This document shows positions 15,645 through 16,882 of a stretch of 16,882 bases of DNA, in pieces. Made by a program: the position numbers and the translations under genes. The DNA lies in contig JAQWYU010000022.1 in the NCBI GenBank assembly GCA_029253805.1, positions 1 to 16,882 of the forward strand, given 5' to 3'. This DNA is from Flavobacteriaceae bacterium. Its GTDB lineage: Bacteria; Bacteroidota; Bacteroidia; Flavobacteriales; Flavobacteriaceae. The notes below the pieces were generated by a model. That model ran no database searches. It saw only the letters and a list, made by a program, of their open reading frames with translations, and was not told the DNA's origin. How positions within the stretch are numbered: the first letter of the stretch is position 1; every line of letters starts with the position of its first letter.

Positions 15645-16835
15645 ATGAAACAAGCATATATAGTAAAAGCTTACAGAACCGCCGTTGGCAAAGCACCAAA
15701 AGGGGGCTTCCGGTTTAAAAGAACAGACGAATTAGCTGCAGAAACCATTAAATACATGATGAACGAACTGCCAAAATTAGACCCAAAACGAATAGACGAT
15801 ATTATTGTTGGCAACGCAATGCCTGAAGGATCGCAAGGCTTAAATATGGCACGTCTCATTTCATTAATGGGACTAAATATCGTTGACGTGCCTGGAGTAA
15901 CTGTTAACCGTTTTTGTTCCTCAGGTATAGAAACTATTGGAATGGCAACTGCAAAAATCCAAGCAGGTATGGCTGAATGTATCATTGCTGGAGGCGCTGA
16001 AAGTATGAGTAGTGTTCCTATGACAGGCTATAAACCTGAACTAAATTATGACCTCATAAAATCAGGCCATAAAGATTATTATTGGGGAATGGGAAATACT
16101 GCTGAAGCAGTTGCAAAACAATTTAAAGTTTCAAGAGAAGATCAAGACGAATTTGCTTATAATTCGCATATGAAATCATTAAGAGCAAAAGCAGAAAATC
16201 GGTTTCAAGATCAAATTGTTCCTATAGAAGTTGTTCAAAATTACATAGATGTAAATGGCAAAAAAGCTACCAAATCATTTATTATTAATAAAGATGAAGG
16301 ACCAAGAGCTGGAACTAACATAGAAGCACTAGCAAAGCTAAGACCCGTTTTTGCTGCTGGAGGAAGTGTAACTGCTGGTAACTCCTCGCAAATGAGTGAT
16401 GGTGCAGCTTTTGTTATGGTTATGAGCGAAACTATGGTTAAGGAATTAAATTTGAAACCAATCGCACGCTTAGTGAATTATGCTGCTGCTGGAGTTGAAC
16501 CAAGAATAATGGGAATTGGGCCTGTAAAAGCAATCCCAAAAGCTTTAAATCAAGCCGGTTTGAAGCAGGGAGATCTTTCGATAATCGAATTAAATGAAGC
16601 ATTTGCGTCACAGTCTTTAGCGGTCATTCGTGAACTAGATCTCAACCCAGACATTATAAATCCTAACGGAGGTGCAATATCTCTAGGTCATCCCCTAGGA
16701 TGTACTGGAGCGAAACTATCGGTTCAATTGTTTGATGAAATGCGAAGGCAAGAAATGCAAGGAAAATTTGGAGCCGTCACTATGTGCGTTGGTACTGGAC
16801 AAGGTGCTTGTGGAATTTTTGAATTTTTAAACTAA
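15645..16835 (+). CDS. fadA: Acetyl-CoA acyltransferase (3-ketoacyl-CoA thiolase)
   Basis: Cleaves 3-ketoacyl-CoA with CoA to acetyl-CoA and a shortened acyl-CoA, the last beta-oxidation step. The 396-residue length is standard for the thiolase family. The nucleophile Cys91 is in VNRFCSSG. His349 is in the signature GGAISLGHPLGCTGAK and Cys381 in CVGTGQG, the three residues that form the active site (C91, H349 and C379 in E. coli FadA). NEAFASQ at about 322-328 is the other family hallmark. The gene starts 4 bases after fadN, in keeping with a FadN-FadA complex. Degradative thiolase rather than biosynthetic acetoacetyl-CoA thiolase is inferred from the neighbours; sequence alone does not fully separate them. 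Confidence 0.93.
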   Translation: MKQAYIVKAYRTAVGKAPKGGFRFKRTDELAAETIKYMMNELPKLDPKRIDDIIVGNAMPEGSQGLNMARLISLMGLNIVDVPGVTVNRFCSSGIETIGMATAKIQAGMAECIIAGGAESMSSVPMTGYKPELNYDLIKSGHKDYYWGMGNTAEAVAKQFKVSREDQDEFAYNSHMKSLRAKAENRFQDQIVPIEVVQNYIDVNGKKATKSFIINKDEGPRAGTNIEALAKLRPVFAAGGSVTAGNSSQMSDGAAFVMVMSETMVKELNLKPIARLVNYAAAGVEPRIMGIGPVKAIPKALNQAGLKQGDLSIIELNEAFASQSLAVIRELDLNPDIINPNGGAISLGHPLGCTGAKLSVQLFDEMRRQEMQGKFGAVTMCVGTGQGACGIFEFLN

Positions 16836-16859
16836 AAGAACTAAATACAATATTATAAA

Positions 16860-16882
16860 ATGGATAAATTAGAAAAAGATAT
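16860..16882 (+). CDS. Start of a further gene, cut by the window end; possibly acyl-CoA dehydrogenase
   Basis: An ATG 24 bases after the thiolase stop opens a frame reading MDKLEKD before the window ends. Too little is present to recognise a family. Same strand, short gap, and the fadN-fadA-fadE order known in Bacillus make an acyl-CoA dehydrogenase (FadE) the natural guess. Confidence 0.4.

Noticed and set aside
1..16882. Mobile element, prophage, defence island or CRISPR array
   Set aside because: No transposase, integrase, terminal repeats, direct-repeat arrays or shifts in base composition were seen; the genes are mostly core metabolism.

Overview
The window looks like chromosomal DNA from a marine-type Flavobacteriaceae (phylum Bacteroidota). 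The evidence is low GC and A-rich leaders with few Shine-Dalgarno sites. Several TAnnTTTG boxes, the Bacteroidota -7 promoter element, precede genes. The protein families are also typical: a single-chain PurL of about 1220 residues, a short RsmB-like methyltransferase, and a sigma factor followed by a 'sensor of ECF sigma' gene. No genus can be named from sequence alone. There are no rRNA, tRNA, CRISPR, insertion-sequence or phage features. Genes are densely packed and no gene-free stretch exceeds about 155 bases.

Layout. (1) 1-3044: the 3' part of a phosphohexomutase gene, overlapping by one base (TAATG) a complete MsbA/LolD-unrelated, lipid-exporter-type ABC half-transporter; both fit envelope glycan/lipid supply. 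(2) 3102-4615: a three-gene cassette of ECF-like sigma factor (TTG start), single-pass membrane protein with a duplicated F-K-x-P-x-x-Y motif, and a small secreted Spy/CpxP-like helical protein, all + strand; this resembles a sigma/anti-sigma/periplasmic-sensor system. (3) 4635-5660, - strand: a lipoprotein beta-propeller with four Asp-boxes, convergent with the cassette across a shared hairpin. (4) 5760-6971: RsmB/NOP2-type rRNA m5C methyltransferase. (5) 7126-10788: purL, full-length FGAM synthase with its glutaminase domain. (6) 10893-16882: a fatty-acid utilisation block: long-chain acyl-CoA synthetase, a MarR-family regulator, a FadN-type dehydrogenase/hydratase fusion, a FadA thiolase, and the first codons of one more gene.

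How the genes work together. The last block is a coherent beta-oxidation unit: FadD-type activation of fatty acids to acyl-CoA, then FadN (hydratase plus 3-hydroxyacyl-CoA dehydrogenase) and FadA (thiolysis). The order regulator-fadN-fadA-(next gene) matches the fadN-fadA-fadE order known from Bacillus subtilis, so the cut-off gene may be an acyl-CoA dehydrogenase. In front of the regulator lie two tandem palindromes sharing the core TATGCAYGCATA, one of them 34 bp and perfect, directly upstream of a TATATTTG promoter element. This is the most striking non-coding signal in the window and is read here as the regulator's operator pair. Most of the remaining genes are ordinary core metabolism; the sigma cassette is the second region worth experimental attention.
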